Assembly: GCA_030760725.1 (NCBI GenBank) | Contig: JASWHV010000012.1 | Location: 54,777,652 to 54,841,651 of the forward strand | Source: Neostapfia colusana | Taxonomy: Eukaryota; Streptophyta; Magnoliopsida; Poales; Poaceae | DNA: 64,000 bases | Direction: 5' to 3' | Shown here: piece by piece, positions 31,266 through 41,955 of the stretch | How the letters are laid out: each line of letters begins with the position of its first letter | Position numbering within the stretch: the first letter of the stretch is position 1 | The notes under the pieces: generated by a model | Database searches by the model: none | The model's input: only the letters and a program-made list of their open reading frames with translations | What the model was told of the DNA's origin: nothing | Program-made: the position numbers and the translations under genes

Positions 31266-34119
31266 AAATCTTGTATGGTTGCTCGGCATAAGACAAATCC
31301 TCAGCTACGTCCACTTCATTCATCGGTAACACCTCCTCAGGCGTCCTCAGGCATTTCTTGAGTTGTGACACATGGAATACATCGTGCACATCCGATAGAC
31401 GAGCCGGTAATTCTAGTTGATACGCCACTTCGCCTTTCCTCTCCAAAACATGAAAGGGTCCGATGTATCGAGGTGACAACTTCCCTTTCGCCTTGAACCG
31501 ACGAAGTCCTCGGATAGGGGACACCTTGAGATAGACATAGTCTCCCACGTTGAAAATGAGCTCTCTTCTTCGTACATCGGCATAGCTCTTTTGGCGTGTC
31601 TGTGCTATCCTCATGTTGTTGCGAATTTCCCTCACCTTCGCCTCGGCTTCTTGTAGTACTTCTGGACCAAACACTTTACTTTCCCCTGTTTGGTTCCAAA
31701 ATAGGGGAGTTCTGCACTTCCTCCCGTACAAAGCTTCAAACGGCGACATCTTCATACTAGCTTGATAGTTGTTGTTATAGGAAAACTCCGCATACGGTAA
31801 GTTCTTGTCCCAACTCCGATTGTTTTTGAGTGCACATGCCCTCAACATATCCTCAAGAATCTGATTAGTTCTTTCCGTCTGCCCATCAGTTTGGGGATGA
31901 TAGGCAGAACTAAAGTTCAGATGGGTTCCCATGGTTTCATGCAACTTCTGCCAGAACCTTGAGGTGAACTGTGTCCCTCGATCCGACACAATCTTCTTTG
32001 GCACTCCATGGTAACACACGATCCTTGACATGTACAGCTCTGCCAATTTGGATCCGCTGTAGCTTTCTTTCACGGGGATGAAATGAGCTACCTTGGTTAG
32101 CCTATCAACGATGACCCATATCGAATCATATCCTGATTGGGTTCTAGGCAATCCCACGATGAAATCCATGCTGATCTCTTCCCATTTCCATTCAGGCACT
32201 TTGAGTGGTTGCAATAATCCCGCGGGTCGTTGATGTTCTGCTTTCACCAACATACATGTGTCACATAGGGCAACATGTTCCGCGACATCTCGCTTCATAC
32301 CATACCACCAATACCTGCTCTTGAGGTCCTGGTACATCTTCGTACTCCCAGGATGGATGGAATAGTCAGAATCGTGAGCCTCCTTCAAAATTAATTCACG
32401 GATCTCCTTTATTTCAGGCACACAGATCCTTTTCCCGTGCCACACCGTACCTTGTTCATCCTCTCTGAAACCAGGAGCTTTATTTTCCTTGATGAGTTGC
32501 CTAATTTCTTGTATCTTCTCGTCGTTCTTTTGACCATTGCGTATGTCTTGCTCGAGTGTGGAGTCCACTTCCATGGCGATGGCTTCACCACTATTTACTA
32601 GACATAGATTGAGCCTTATAACCTCGTCCTTCAATTCTGCAGGCATGTCCTTCAAGCTCAACTTATTGACCTGCACTTTCCAACTCAAAGCATCGGCCAC
32701 GACGTTTGCTTTCCCGGGATGATAGTTGATGCCCACATCAAAGTCATTGATTAGCTCTAACCATCTCCTTTGTCTAAGGTTGAGATCTGGCTGTGTGAAA
32801 ATGTACTTCAAACTCTTATGATCCGTATATATCTCGGTCCTCTTCCCCATCAAATAGTGCCGCCAAATTTTCAACGCGTGTACCACTGCGGCTAGTTCTA
32901 GGTCATGTGTAGGATAGTTTTTCTCGTGCTTCCGAAGCTGCCGGGATGCATATGCCACGACATGCCCTTCTTGCATGAGAACACATCCCAACCCGTTTCC
33001 AGAGGCATCGCAGTACACTGTGAAATTCTTCTGCATATCTGGCATAACCAACACTAGGGCTGTTGTCAATCTTTTCTTTAGCTCCTGAAAACTCGTCTCG
33101 CACTGTGGCGTCCATGTGAATGTGATTCCCTTCTGCAACAGTTTGGTGAGAGGTCTCGAGATCTTGGAGAATCCTTCGATAAACCGTCGATAGTATCCAG
33201 CCAATCCCAAGAAGCTTCGAACTTCCCCGACAATTTCAAGGGTCTTCCACTTCTGGATATCCTCGATTTTGGCAGGATCCACGGAGATTCCTCCCTCCGA
33301 GATTATATGTCCTAAGAAGGGAACTCTCTTCAGCCAAAACTCACACTTGCTCAACTTGGCATATAGTTGGTGTTCTCTTAGCCTCTGCAACACCAACCTT
33401 AGATGTTTCTCATGTTCTTCTTCATCTTTGGAGAAGACAAGAATGTCATCTATGAAAACCACCACAAATTTGTCCAGATATTCCATGAATACCTTGTTCA
33501 TGAGATACATGAAGTATGCCGGGGCATTAGTTAGCCCGAAAGGCATTACAGTGTATTCATACAGTCCGTACCGAGATACGAAAGTTGTCTTGGGAATATC
33601 AGATTGCCTTATCTTGAGTTGGTGGTATCCCGACCTGAGATCAATTTTCGAGAACACACAAGCTCCCCTCAACTGATCAAACAAGTCTTCAATGCGGGGT
33701 AATGGGTACTTGTTCTTGATGGTTACCTCATTCAAAGCACGGTAATCCACGCATAACCTTTGGATTCCGTCCTTCTTGGGCACAAATATCACCGGAGCTC
33801 CCCATGGTGAGGAACTAGGACGAATATACCCCTTCTCCGTCAATCCTCTCAAATGATCCTTGAGTTCTTCTAGCTGCTTGGAGTCCATCTGATAAGGTCT
33901 CTTGTATATCGGGGCTGTTCCAGGCACTAGCTCAATTGCAAATTCCACTTCACGATCGGGAGGCATACCTGGCAATTCTTCCGGAAAAACATCTGGATAA
34001 TCCAGGATAATCCTGATCTCCTCCACTTTCACCTCAACTTGATTTAATTTAATGTCCCTCCTAGGCTCGTGTATTGTTATGAACTTTACTCTTGTGCCAC
34101 TAGGGTGAGTTAGTTCCAC
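31234..34119 (-). CDS. pol: TE-6 pol: RT, RNase H, integrase
   Basis: An open frame of 961 codons. Residues 46-65 hold the EELPGMPPDREVEF leader. RT spans about 75-270 with the catalytic FIDD at 222-225. RNase H spans about 367-480 with Asp371, Asp433 and Asp476. The integrase zinc domain has His582, His589, Cys619 and Cys622. The integrase core has Asp652, Asp713 and Glu749 (the usual 35-residue spacing). The GPF module is at 881-893 and the chromodomain start at 943-950. All catalytic residues are present. The frame is continuous with gag-protease across one TGA (34144-34146), so the listed Met is not the true start. It would copy RNA to DNA and insert it; the chromodomain frameshift spoils the targeting end. 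Confidence 0.95.
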   Translation of the reverse strand: MELTHPSGTRVKFITIHEPRRDIKLNQVEVKVEEIRIILDYPDVFPEELPGMPPDREVEFAIELVPGTAPIYKRPYQMDSKQLEELKDHLRGLTEKGYIRPSSSPWGAPVIFVPKKDGIQRLCVDYRALNEVTIKNKYPLPRIEDLFDQLRGACVFSKIDLRSGYHQLKIRQSDIPKTTFVSRYGLYEYTVMPFGLTNAPAYFMYLMNKVFMEYLDKFVVVFIDDILVFSKDEEEHEKHLRLVLQRLREHQLYAKLSKCEFWLKRVPFLGHIISEGGISVDPAKIEDIQKWKTLEIVGEVRSFLGLAGYYRRFIEGFSKISRPLTKLLQKGITFTWTPQCETSFQELKKRLTTALVLVMPDMQKNFTVYCDASGNGLGCVLMQEGHVVAYASRQLRKHEKNYPTHDLELAAVVHALKIWRHYLMGKRTEIYTDHKSLKYIFTQPDLNLRQRRWLELINDFDVGINYHPGKANVVADALSWKVQVNKLSLKDMPAELKDEVIRLNLCLVNSGEAIAMEVDSTLEQDIRNGQKNDEKIQEIRQLIKENKAPGFREDEQGTVWHGKRICVPEIKEIRELILKEAHDSDYSIHPGSTKMYQDLKSRYWWYGMKRDVAEHVALCDTCMLVKAEHQRPAGLLQPLKVPEWKWEEISMDFIVGLPRTQSGYDSIWVIVDRLTKVAHFIPVKESYSGSKLAELYMSRIVCYHGVPKKIVSDRGTQFTSRFWQKLHETMGTHLNFSSAYHPQTDGQTERTNQILEDMLRACALKNNRSWDKNLPYAEFSYNNNYQASMKMSPFEALYGRKCRTPLFWNQTGESKVFGPEVLQEAEAKVREIRNNMRIAQTRQKSYADVRRRELIFNVGDYVYLKVSPIRGLRRFKAKGKLSPRYIGPFHVLERKGEVAYQLELPARLSDVHDVFHVSQLKKCLRTPEEVLPMNEVDVAEDLSYAEQPYKIFGDNGTPHQK

Positions 34120-34143
34120 CGTTCTGGTCGAACAATGAATGAT

Positions 34144-35598
34144 TCACTTATGTTTGGTCAACCAACCCATGCCCAAAATAATATCGATCCCTTGGGAATC
34201 TATCACTATGAGGTTAGCAGTAAACACTACCCCATTAATGTCTAGATTCACCTTGGGACACACTTGTCTTGTCCTTATTTCTCCACCTGGAGAGTTTACG
34301 GCTAGCATATGGTTCATTTGTGTTGTTGCTAGGTCATACTTCTTTACAAACCCTTGAGCAATAAACGAGTGGGTGGCACCAGAATCAAACAGCAGAGTTG
34401 CAAGGTGTAAATTGGCAGGAAACTTACCAACTACCACGTCGGGTGCATCTTGTGCTTCATCCATAGTGACGTGGTTCACCCGTCCTCTCATTACATTCTG
34501 CTGTTGTGGCTGCGCAGGCTTCTTCTTTGGGCACTTATGGGCATAGTGCCCCACTTCACCACAGCTAAAACATTGCACCCCAACCTTAGGTGCTTGGCCT
34601 TTGTTGTCTTGGGGTTGGTTCGGGGGTCCTTGCACTGCTGGTCGAGGTGGATATGCAGGGAGAGGCTGCTGTACAAACTGACGTGGTGGCTGTGCTGGTG
34701 CTGCCGGAGGCCTGTAGTTCGGGTTGTACCCTCTTGGTGCTGAGTAGGGTACCGCAGCACGGCTCGTCTGCCCCGTAGGTTGCTGCATCATACGGGGGCG
34801 AGTGTTGCTTCCCGAGGCTTGATGTGACCAACCGGCCTTCCTCTTATTCTCATTTTCCAAGGCCTTTAGCTTCCTTTCTACCACAAATGCTCTGTCCACC
34901 ATCTTTTGGAAGCTTTCATACTCATTCGAGGACATTGCACACTGCATCTCTGCGGTAAGTCCTTCCACGAAACAATCTTGTTTCTGCTCATCAGTCTCTA
35001 TGTCCCGTGGGGCATAACGGGATAGTTGGGTAAATTTAGTGAGGTATTCCCTCACCGTCATGTTTCCCTGCTGCAGTCCCAAAAACTCCTTCCTCTTGTT
35101 TTTGAGTTCACCTCTTGGGATGTAATGGTTGCGGAAGCTACGCTTGAACTCTTCCCAAGTGATGTTCTCAGGGTCATGATGGGCGGCCACGTAGGCGGTC
35201 CACCAATCAGAAGCAGGTCCATGCAATTGATGAGAGGCAAACAACACCCTCTCATACCCTTGGTACTGGATGATCCTCATCTTACTTTCAATGGTCTTCA
35301 GCCAATCATCTGCCTCTAGAGGTTCGGCAGCACTTGCAAACTTTGGAGGTTGAGTTCCTAGAAACTCACTCAACCTTGGTTGGCGTGGTGCAGCTTGTGG
35401 AGGTGGAACTTGATGCAAGTTGGCCACCACTTGAGTCAAGTTCTGGATGAGCTGATTTTGATTCTCCAGCATTTGGTGGAGGGGATCAACTCCTTCACGG
35501 CGACCACCCCGGTCCTGGCCTCCAGAAAGATGAGGGTTGCATGCCTCATCGTTGTTGTTGGCGGGGTTGGCAGCACGTCCTTTTCCTCTTCCGGCCAT
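34144..35598 (-). CDS. gag: TE-6 gag and protease
   Basis: An open frame of 484 codons beginning MAGRGKGRAANP. The Gag core spans about 75-250 (LEADDWLKTIE, DWWTAYVAAH, FKRSFRNHYIPRGE). A Pro/Gln-rich linker is followed by a complete CCHC zinc knuckle (CFSCGEVGHYAHKC, 343-356) that would bind RNA. The aspartic protease has DSG at 405-407 and IILGMGWL, where Gly replaces the usual Asp of GMDWL. A TGA at 34144-34146 (glycine codon GGA in TE-5) separates it from pol in the same frame, so an intact copy would make one Gag-Pol polyprotein. The start matches TE-5 gag. Confidence 0.95.
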   Translation of the reverse strand: MAGRGKGRAANPANNNDEACNPHLSGGQDRGGRREGVDPLHQMLENQNQLIQNLTQVVANLHQVPPPQAAPRQPRLSEFLGTQPPKFASAAEPLEADDWLKTIESKMRIIQYQGYERVLFASHQLHGPASDWWTAYVAAHHDPENITWEEFKRSFRNHYIPRGELKNKRKEFLGLQQGNMTVREYLTKFTQLSRYAPRDIETDEQKQDCFVEGLTAEMQCAMSSNEYESFQKMVDRAFVVERKLKALENENKRKAGWSHQASGSNTRPRMMQQPTGQTSRAAVPYSAPRGYNPNYRPPAAPAQPPRQFVQQPLPAYPPRPAVQGPPNQPQDNKGQAPKVGVQCFSCGEVGHYAHKCPKKKPAQPQQQNVMRGRVNHVTMDEAQDAPDVVVGKFPANLHLATLLFDSGATHSFIAQGFVKKYDLATTQMNHMLAVNSPGGEIRTRQVCPKVNLDINGVVFTANLIVIDSQGIDIILGMGWLTKHK

Positions 35599-35904
35599 CT
35601 GGCAGAATCAACCAATGTTAATTTGAAAGCATTTAGTATCATCTTACTACTTTCATTTGTTTGTACGTTGAAGTGTTGAGGCTCTGTTATACTTTCTGAG
35701 GGTTCATGTCTCATACAAAAATAAATGCACTATTATTTCATGTGGGTTCACACATCAAAGCAAAACAATCTGAAGACGAGGTTGTGGACAATTGCTCATG
35801 GCTTCCACAACTCACGTCACACACACACCAAGCATTAACACACCATTTACTAAGGTAACGACTCAACTATTCGACATCTTGCTAACTGAGGGAAAGACTC
35901 TACA
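35599..35904 (-). other. Spacer between ORF0 and gag in TE-6
   Basis: No gene is seen. It aligns with 10032-10350 of TE-5. Confidence 0.6.
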
Positions 35905-36594
35905 CTACTCGGATTCCTGAGCTGGCTCCTCGGGATCTTCCTCATTATTGCGGCTATCTTCTGACTCTGCTTTGGGTGGGGAGGCTGCTGGTGGAGAAGT
36001 GCGATGACGCCTGATCGCCCGGCGATCTGGGGAGTCAGGAGTCCATGTATCACTCACGGTGACACACAGTTCATTCCCATCTCCTCTTTCTCTCGCCCTC
36101 AAGCAGGCTCGCAGCAATGCCAGGTCCATGTGCTCATGGGAAGTCCCTTGCTGCACTGGCGGGTACTTGTACTCCGTGGTACCACTCTCACGTTGGGGGA
36201 CATACATGTACTCAGTTTTGTCCAAGTGGTGACGATAGATGTGACTCTAGCAGGTGATGGCCTCCCAGGTGACATCTTTCTCCGCATCGACCTGTGTTGC
36301 TCGACAAGCTGGAGAGTGGTGAATCTTAAGCAGCTGATTTTCGTGTATAATCCTCATCTCTGAACTCCATTCTTCCCTCTTCTCGCGGATGGTCCGGGTG
36401 GAGTTATAGTGGATGATTAGTTTGCCCGTAATGCCGGCGGCTTCGAGCATACGCCGAAGACGGCGCAATAAGCCTCCTACTGCCAATCCGTAGGAAAGGT
36501 TCGTCACCGGACGGCTCTCCTCTCTCTCGGCAAGGGCAACTACGGGAACTCTCCCTCCTGTGGACTTGCGAGCGGTGCGAATCATGCGAACCAT
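35905..36594 (-). pseudogene. TE-6 ORF0 with histone-H3-like N-terminus
   Basis: From the ATG at 36594 residues 1-22 match histone H3 (counting Met) gap-free at 13 positions: M1, R3, T7, A8, R9, K10, S11, T12, G13, G14, P17, L21 and A22; position 15 is Arg for Lys. The frame stops at a TAG (36247-36249) where TE-5 has CAG, just after WEAIT. It resumes in the same frame to 35905. Compared with TE-5, 30 codons of the coiled coil are deleted in frame near 36119. TWTPDSPD, a basic patch and a Pro/acidic tail follow. It begins 202 bp after the primer site, as in TE-5. Function is unknown. The stop must be recent or tolerated, since gag-pol is nearly intact. Confidence 0.8.
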
Positions 36595-36795
36595 CTAAAC
36601 CAAAAAGAATTTAAAAATTAGGTTAGATAAACTCTCAAACAAAAATCCTATTTTGAATAAAAGTTGAGGTAAGATGAAGAAAGTGACTCCATTAAATAAC
36701 ACTTTTCAACACACACCATGTAAAATAGTTTTTAAGAAAATAGGGCCCTTAAATACGTCCATTTCTACCTAGGTCCACGTTCCTACGGGCAACCT

Positions 36796-36809
36796 TGGCT
36801 CTGATACCA
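36796..36809 (-). other. Primer binding site of TE-6
   Basis: TGGTATCAGAGCCA on the minus strand, four bases from the 5' LTR. A perfect match to the initiator-Met-tRNA end. Confidence 0.93.
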
Positions 36810-36813
36810 CTTC

Positions 36814-39800
36814 TGTCACACCCGGTTTTTCCGAAGAACAACCGAGTGAATATCACATGTATGCCAGGATCATTTTCTCATACATGTGATGACAAATAGT
36901 GAAGCATCATTTATTACAAGCCAGGTGTCGAATATAAATAAGTCTTACATAGCAAATGTCTCGATGGACAATAATAAGTTCATCACAAGTAAATAAACTA
37001 GCAGCGGAATATTATTCTTGAGGGCTCCGTCACAGGCGTTGCCCGGGGGTCTCCATGAACCTAGAAACCTTCTTCGGGTCCAAAGTCTTGGTCATTATAC
37101 ACCACCTCATTATCTTGACCTGAGCAGCAATATAAACCAACAAATATGCAAGGTTGAGTACCAATGGTACTCAGCAAGTGTGGGAAAATTATATCATGCA
37201 TGGCTAGAACAAGGAGAGGTTGAACTCATGGTTAAAGCTCTACGCAATTAATACCTATCACCTTAGCTTATTAAATACCTACATTACTACACAGGTGAAA
37301 TAGTCCCAATCTCCCATCCCATCATCATAGTCCAATAACCATAACGTCATTTCCAATGTTAAGCTCCCCGCTTAACATCCACAACTTCCAAAACCATCAA
37401 CCCTCTAATCATGAATAAGTCCAAGCCGCTCTTGACCGTGAGCATGGCTGTCATGACACTTTTTCCTCTGCAGAGTTTGCACCACTGTACCCACATGTAG
37501 TGATTTCATCCCCCGTTGTCGGGTGGACTAAAAGAACCTCCATTATGCCAGTGGCTACGAACCACATTCACACTTCCCAGGTGTGTAGCCAGGAGATCAC
37601 TACGAAGCCTTTACAAAGGGATTCCCGACGAGCGTGGGCCCACTGAGGTTTCACCCCTAACAGCATACAAGAGGCTCGAACCCCGCTGCAGTGGCCCCCT
37701 CTTGAGCCTTGCGGTTTATAAGGTAGTCCAGCTGACACCTATTCCCCGCACCATCCAACACACCCATACTACGCCGGGGATACACCTAATTAATTGGCCA
37801 AGCTGCCCCATCTCAGCATGTGGTTGGCACTGTAAAGCCAGGTTACATGCTCCATGAACCGGTCCTTAGGATCCAGGCAAGTACTAAACACAAACCCAAG
37901 TCTCGTGCACCCAGCACACAACCAAAACATCCAACTTGCCTTGATCCCTACCTATACATAACTCACAATATCTCATTCAAGAGTATGGTAAAATAAATGA
38001 TGATCTAATGTCCCAAATATCCCATTCTAAGCATGGCTAAGCATATGCATAATAATAAATGACATAATAAAGTAAATCCCAACCCAAGCTACAAGGAAAC
38101 AAGGTAATGCAATTCTAGGGAAACTTCCTAACATGGGTTTCATATTTCAATTGACAATGCAAATAACTCTAGCTACACATCCTAGCATAGGATCAAAGTG
38201 GTCAAGGACACTTGCCTCCTTCCTGCTGCTCTTGAAATGGGTAGTCCTGATCTTGGAAAGGAATAACTTGCTCTTGAGCAGGTTCTACATCATACCATCA
38301 CACATAGCAAAAGAAAAACAACAATCCATAAGACATAGTTCACACTTCCACTTCATACAAACCACACATTCACATTTATGAAAGTCATTCACAATTATAT
38401 GTGTTGTGGTTACTCTATGTGTGTTGATTTGTGGCTTGCATGCACTTTTAATCATGTGTATGTGATTCCTATTTTTGTGTTCACATTTATACTTACATAC
38501 TATATATATGAGTTTCCAATTTAAATAAATTCCTTATATTCAATTACTACACCTTTTAGCTACCAAGTATGCATGAAAGGTATTTTCCTTCTCCATATGT
38601 GTCTTCATAATTTCTACCAACCCTAAACTGAATTCTTTGGATTTTAGAAACTCCATTTATCATTTACTAGTTGCTATATTTTCAGATTTATTTTCCTATG
38701 CATAAATGTGTACTTTATTATGAAATTAGTAATACACATCATCTAAACAGAATAGGTTCTGGTCCTAAATAATTTAATAACATATTTTGACCTTTGCCTC
38801 TGATGTAAACTATTTCACAATTATTTTCCCTAGTTTCTAAAACTATTCATTGCTTAAAAATGTGTCCCTAAATGTGAATAATAAATTAGACAGATTTAAT
38901 TCAGCCCAAAATATGTTTTTATCTCACTCCAAAGTTTCCTAAATACTGAGAAAGTCTTTAATTAAATTTTGACAATATGTTTGTCCCACTTTTAAATTTT
39001 TAAACACTAGCAACATATTCAATTTCCTAAATTAAATACTAAACAGGGCTAAAAAGTAAATTCACCCCATTACAGGGTCTATAATATTATTTTCAGAATT
39101 TCCAGGGGTCTAGCTACACTTATCAGAGGTGTTTTTCCTAATTTTCATTAAGTCCAGGGGCTAAAACTGATTTTTAAATGAATTTACATGATTTTCTGGA
39201 GTTCTAGGGGCTAGATCAGAAGTTTCCAGGGCTAGCTCTTATTTCCCGAGAACCCCAGGGGGTAGCACGTAAGATTTCCAGTCTTTATAACACGGGGCTG
39301 ACGTGGACCGTCCGATTTTAAACCGACGGCCGAGATTATAACATCTCACCGGTACGCGGGGATTTAAACCCTACCGTGCGATTTAAAATAAACGGCGCAC
39401 AAGCGGCCACGTCGCTCTAATCGAGCGCGGGCGGCGCTGCCGGCGGCGCACGGTGGCGGGAAGCGGCGATCTCGCCGGAAACTTTCGGATCTTCGGGAAT
39501 TCTTCCTAGAACTGTGATTTTATGGCATAGATCGGTAGAGGGGAGGTCGGGGATCTCACCTCGGGGGTTTTCTTGAGCTCGGAGGTCCTGGAAGTTGATC
39601 GGCGACGAGGTCCGAGGCAAAACCACGGCGAAGCTCGTCGGCGCTGCGTTTACACCGCAAATCACCTAGTTTTCTGCACCTGCAAGGTTCCCTAGAGGCG
39701 GTGGATCAAGACCAGCGAGTTAGATCGGAAATTCCGAGCTTAGATCGGCCTGAATTCGCCGGAGAAGTCTCGGTTCTCACCGGAGTAAAAACAGCCGATC

Positions 39801-40245
39801 GCGTGGGAAAAACAGAATGAGGTCGGGGGTTTTATAGACGGGGGAGGGCGGCAGGATGGTTTAGATCATGTCCGCGTCGCCTACGAACAGAATTCAGCGG
39901 GGATACGCCGAAATCCCGATCGGTTTTGATTCGGGTGCGAGGGAGTCCGGCGCTGTCGCGAGGTAGACGAAGATCGGGTGGGTCCCGCCTGTCAGTGTGA
40001 GGCAGCAGCGCGCGCGGCTGCGGGCTGGCGCGGGCGCTGGCTGGGCCGGCTGGTGGGTTTCGGCCCACTGGCCGGTTTTTTTTTCTGTTTTCTCTTTTTC
40101 TTTTTTCTATTTCTTTTCTGATTTGAGTTTAATTTTAATTCCAGTTTGAATTTGAATTTTTGCAAAACATGCAACACGTCCAAAAATTTTTAAATTCCCC
40201 TCTTAACATGATTTAGGGTCTTAACAATATTTTTGGGGTGTTACA
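36814..40245 (-). repeat. TE-6 5' LTR, 3432 bp
   Basis: It pairs with 27666-31082. One arm of the palindrome at 37448-37459 has changed by a base (CTGTCATGACAC). The short frame is at 38208-38285. The promoter end is GC-rich, with the TATA box at 39830. Confidence 0.95.
39830..39836 (-). promoter_or_regulatory. TATA box of TE-6 5' LTR
   Basis: The minus strand reads TATAAAA, about 410 bp into the LTR in element orientation, matching the TE-5 position. Confidence 0.6.
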
Positions 40246-40250
40246 CTTGT
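40246..40250. repeat. Target site duplication of TE-6, right copy
   Basis: CTTGT, identical to 27661-27665. Confidence 0.92.
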
Positions 40251-40586
40251 GGCGCGAGTATTTTCATCAATAATCCAGATCGGATACTCCGTGTACGTAA
40301 GGTACGGTTGAAGAACTTCTATGTGTTCAGTGCGGATTTCAGCCGAGGGTTTGAGGCGTTTCCTCAGCTGAGAGATGTGGAATACGTTGTGAATTCCTGT
40401 GAGCGACGCCGGTAAATCCAGGCGATAGGCCACGGGTCTGCATTTTTCAATGACAGTGAACGGACCGATGAATCGCGGCGCAAGTTTGCCCTTCACTGTT
40501 AAACGATGAACTCCCTTCATCGGAGACACACGGACAGAAACATGGTCCCCGATGTCGATGTGGAGAGGATGGCGTCTTTTATCCAC
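40251..40586 (-). pseudogene. pol: TE-2 integrase tail and first part of chromodomain
   Basis: It encodes LAPRFIGPFTVIE (GPF module), HNVFHISQLRK and YTEYPIWIIDE, the beginning of a chromodomain. Coding stops matching at the TE-6 insertion (40250). The second half is at 27500-27660. Confidence 0.82.
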
Positions 40587-40763
40587 ATAGCTCTTCTAAT
40601 GAGATTGTGAGCCACCTTGAGGTTGGCTTGTATTACTCGCACTAGTTATTCAGCCTCATTCACAAGTTCAATGCCGTAGATAACTCGCTCGCCGGACTCG
40701 CACCAGTTGAGTGGGGTGCATCATTTCCGGTCGTAAAGAGCTTTATACGGCGCCATCTTTATG

Positions 40764-41210
40764 CTAGCTTGATAGCCATTGTTGTAAGAAAACTCCGCTA
40801 ACGGCAAATGATCGCCAGTTTTTGTCGTGGTGGATGGCACAAGCGCATAGCATGTCTTCAAGCACTTGATTCACCCGTTCAGTTTGACCGTACGTCTGCA
40901 GGTAATACGCGGAGCTTCGGATCAGTTTGGTCCCCAATGACGCGTGCAGCTGTTCCCAAAACCGAGCGATGAACAGTGCACCATGATCTGAAATAACGGA
41001 GCGGGGAAGACCGTGCAAGCACACGATCCTTGCGATATACAACTCCGCATATTGCTTGGCCACGTACTTTGTATGTACGGGGATAAAATGAGCCGACTTG
41101 GTTAGTCGATCGACTATTACCCAAATTGAGTCATGCTTGTGATACGTGAGAGGTAAACCAACTATCAAGTCCATGCTGATATCCTCCCACTTCCACGCCG
41201 GAATGTTCAA
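40764..41210 (-). pseudogene. pol: TE-2 integrase core
   Basis: It encodes MDLIVGLP, ISDHGALF and GQTERVNQ, which contain the Asp-Asp-Glu triad. SDHG and YLQTYGQ depart from the SDRG and HPQTDGQ seen in the other copies, which points to decay. A frameshift near 40800 separates it from the tail at 40586. Confidence 0.83.
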
Positions 41211-41536
41211 TTGTTGCAGCTATCCGAATGGTCGGCTTTTACCCGCCGACACGTATCGCATTCGGATACGTACTTTGTGATTTCTCTTTTCATCCGCGTC
41301 CACTAAAACCTGGTTTTCAGATCTTGGTACATCTTGTTGCTGCCCTGATGAATAGAATACTTGGACAAATGAGCTTCGTCCAAGATTTTCTTCCGAAGCT
41401 TCATGTCACGGGGTACCACTATACGGTCTTTAAACCATAGAGTGTCGTGATCATCCCTTCGGAAGCATTTCATTTCGCCATTCTTCATCCTCCTCCAAAT
41501 GTACGACATTCCCACGTCTTTCTTCTGAGCTTCCAT
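41211..41536 (-). pseudogene. pol: TE-2 integrase zinc domain
   Basis: Residues HLSKYSIHQGSNKMYQDLK supply the two histidines. The CDTC pair follows at about 41250 in another piece of the frame. A TAG near 41303 replaces a Trp codon. Confidence 0.78.
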
Positions 41537-41545
41537 AATCTCCTC

Positions 41546-41955
41546 TCATATGGTAGGGACGAGAGCCATATTATATAATGCCCCATAGGGAACCAAGTAC
41601 AAACTCGTCTCCTCCTCTTCAAGTGGGGTGATGGACAGATGGTTGACGTGAGATTTGTGGCTTAAGGCATCGACAACTACGTTTGCCTTTCTAGGATGGT
41701 AGTGAATCTCGATCTCATAGTCTTTGATCAGCTCTAGCCATCTCTTTTGCCGCATATCAACTCCTTTTGAGTGAATATATATTTTAGACTCTTGTGGTCG
41801 GTGTAGAGGTGGACTAAGTTCCCAAGCAAATAGTGTCTCCACATTTTCAATGCCAAAACCACAGCAGCGAGCTCAAGATCATGAGTCCGATAGTGCTGCT
41901 CGTGGTTACGAAGTTGACGTGAACCATATGCGACCACTCTTCCTCCTTGCATCAA
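41546..41955 (-). pseudogene. pol: TE-2 RNase H
   Basis: Two overlapping pieces encode GGRVVAYGSRQL, THDLELAAVVLALKMW, YTDHKSLKYIFTQ and, one frame over, QKRWLELIKDYEIEIHYHP and VDALSHK. A frameshift lies near 41750. Confidence 0.82.

Larger units (their letters stand above)
27666..40245 (-). mobile_element. TE-6: complete Ty3 chromovirus, 12.6 kb
   Basis: Two LTRs (27666-31082 and 36814-40245) differ at only a few percent of sites by eye and are flanked by a perfect CTTGT duplication. The internal region has the primer site, ORF0, gag-protease, RT, RNase H, integrase, chromodomain and polypurine tract in order. Long LTRs plus a C-terminal chromodomain fit the Tekay/Del lineage. The lesions are few: a TGA at 34144-34146, a frameshift at about 31262, and a TAG and an in-frame deletion in ORF0. 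It is the youngest full element here. Confidence 0.95.
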
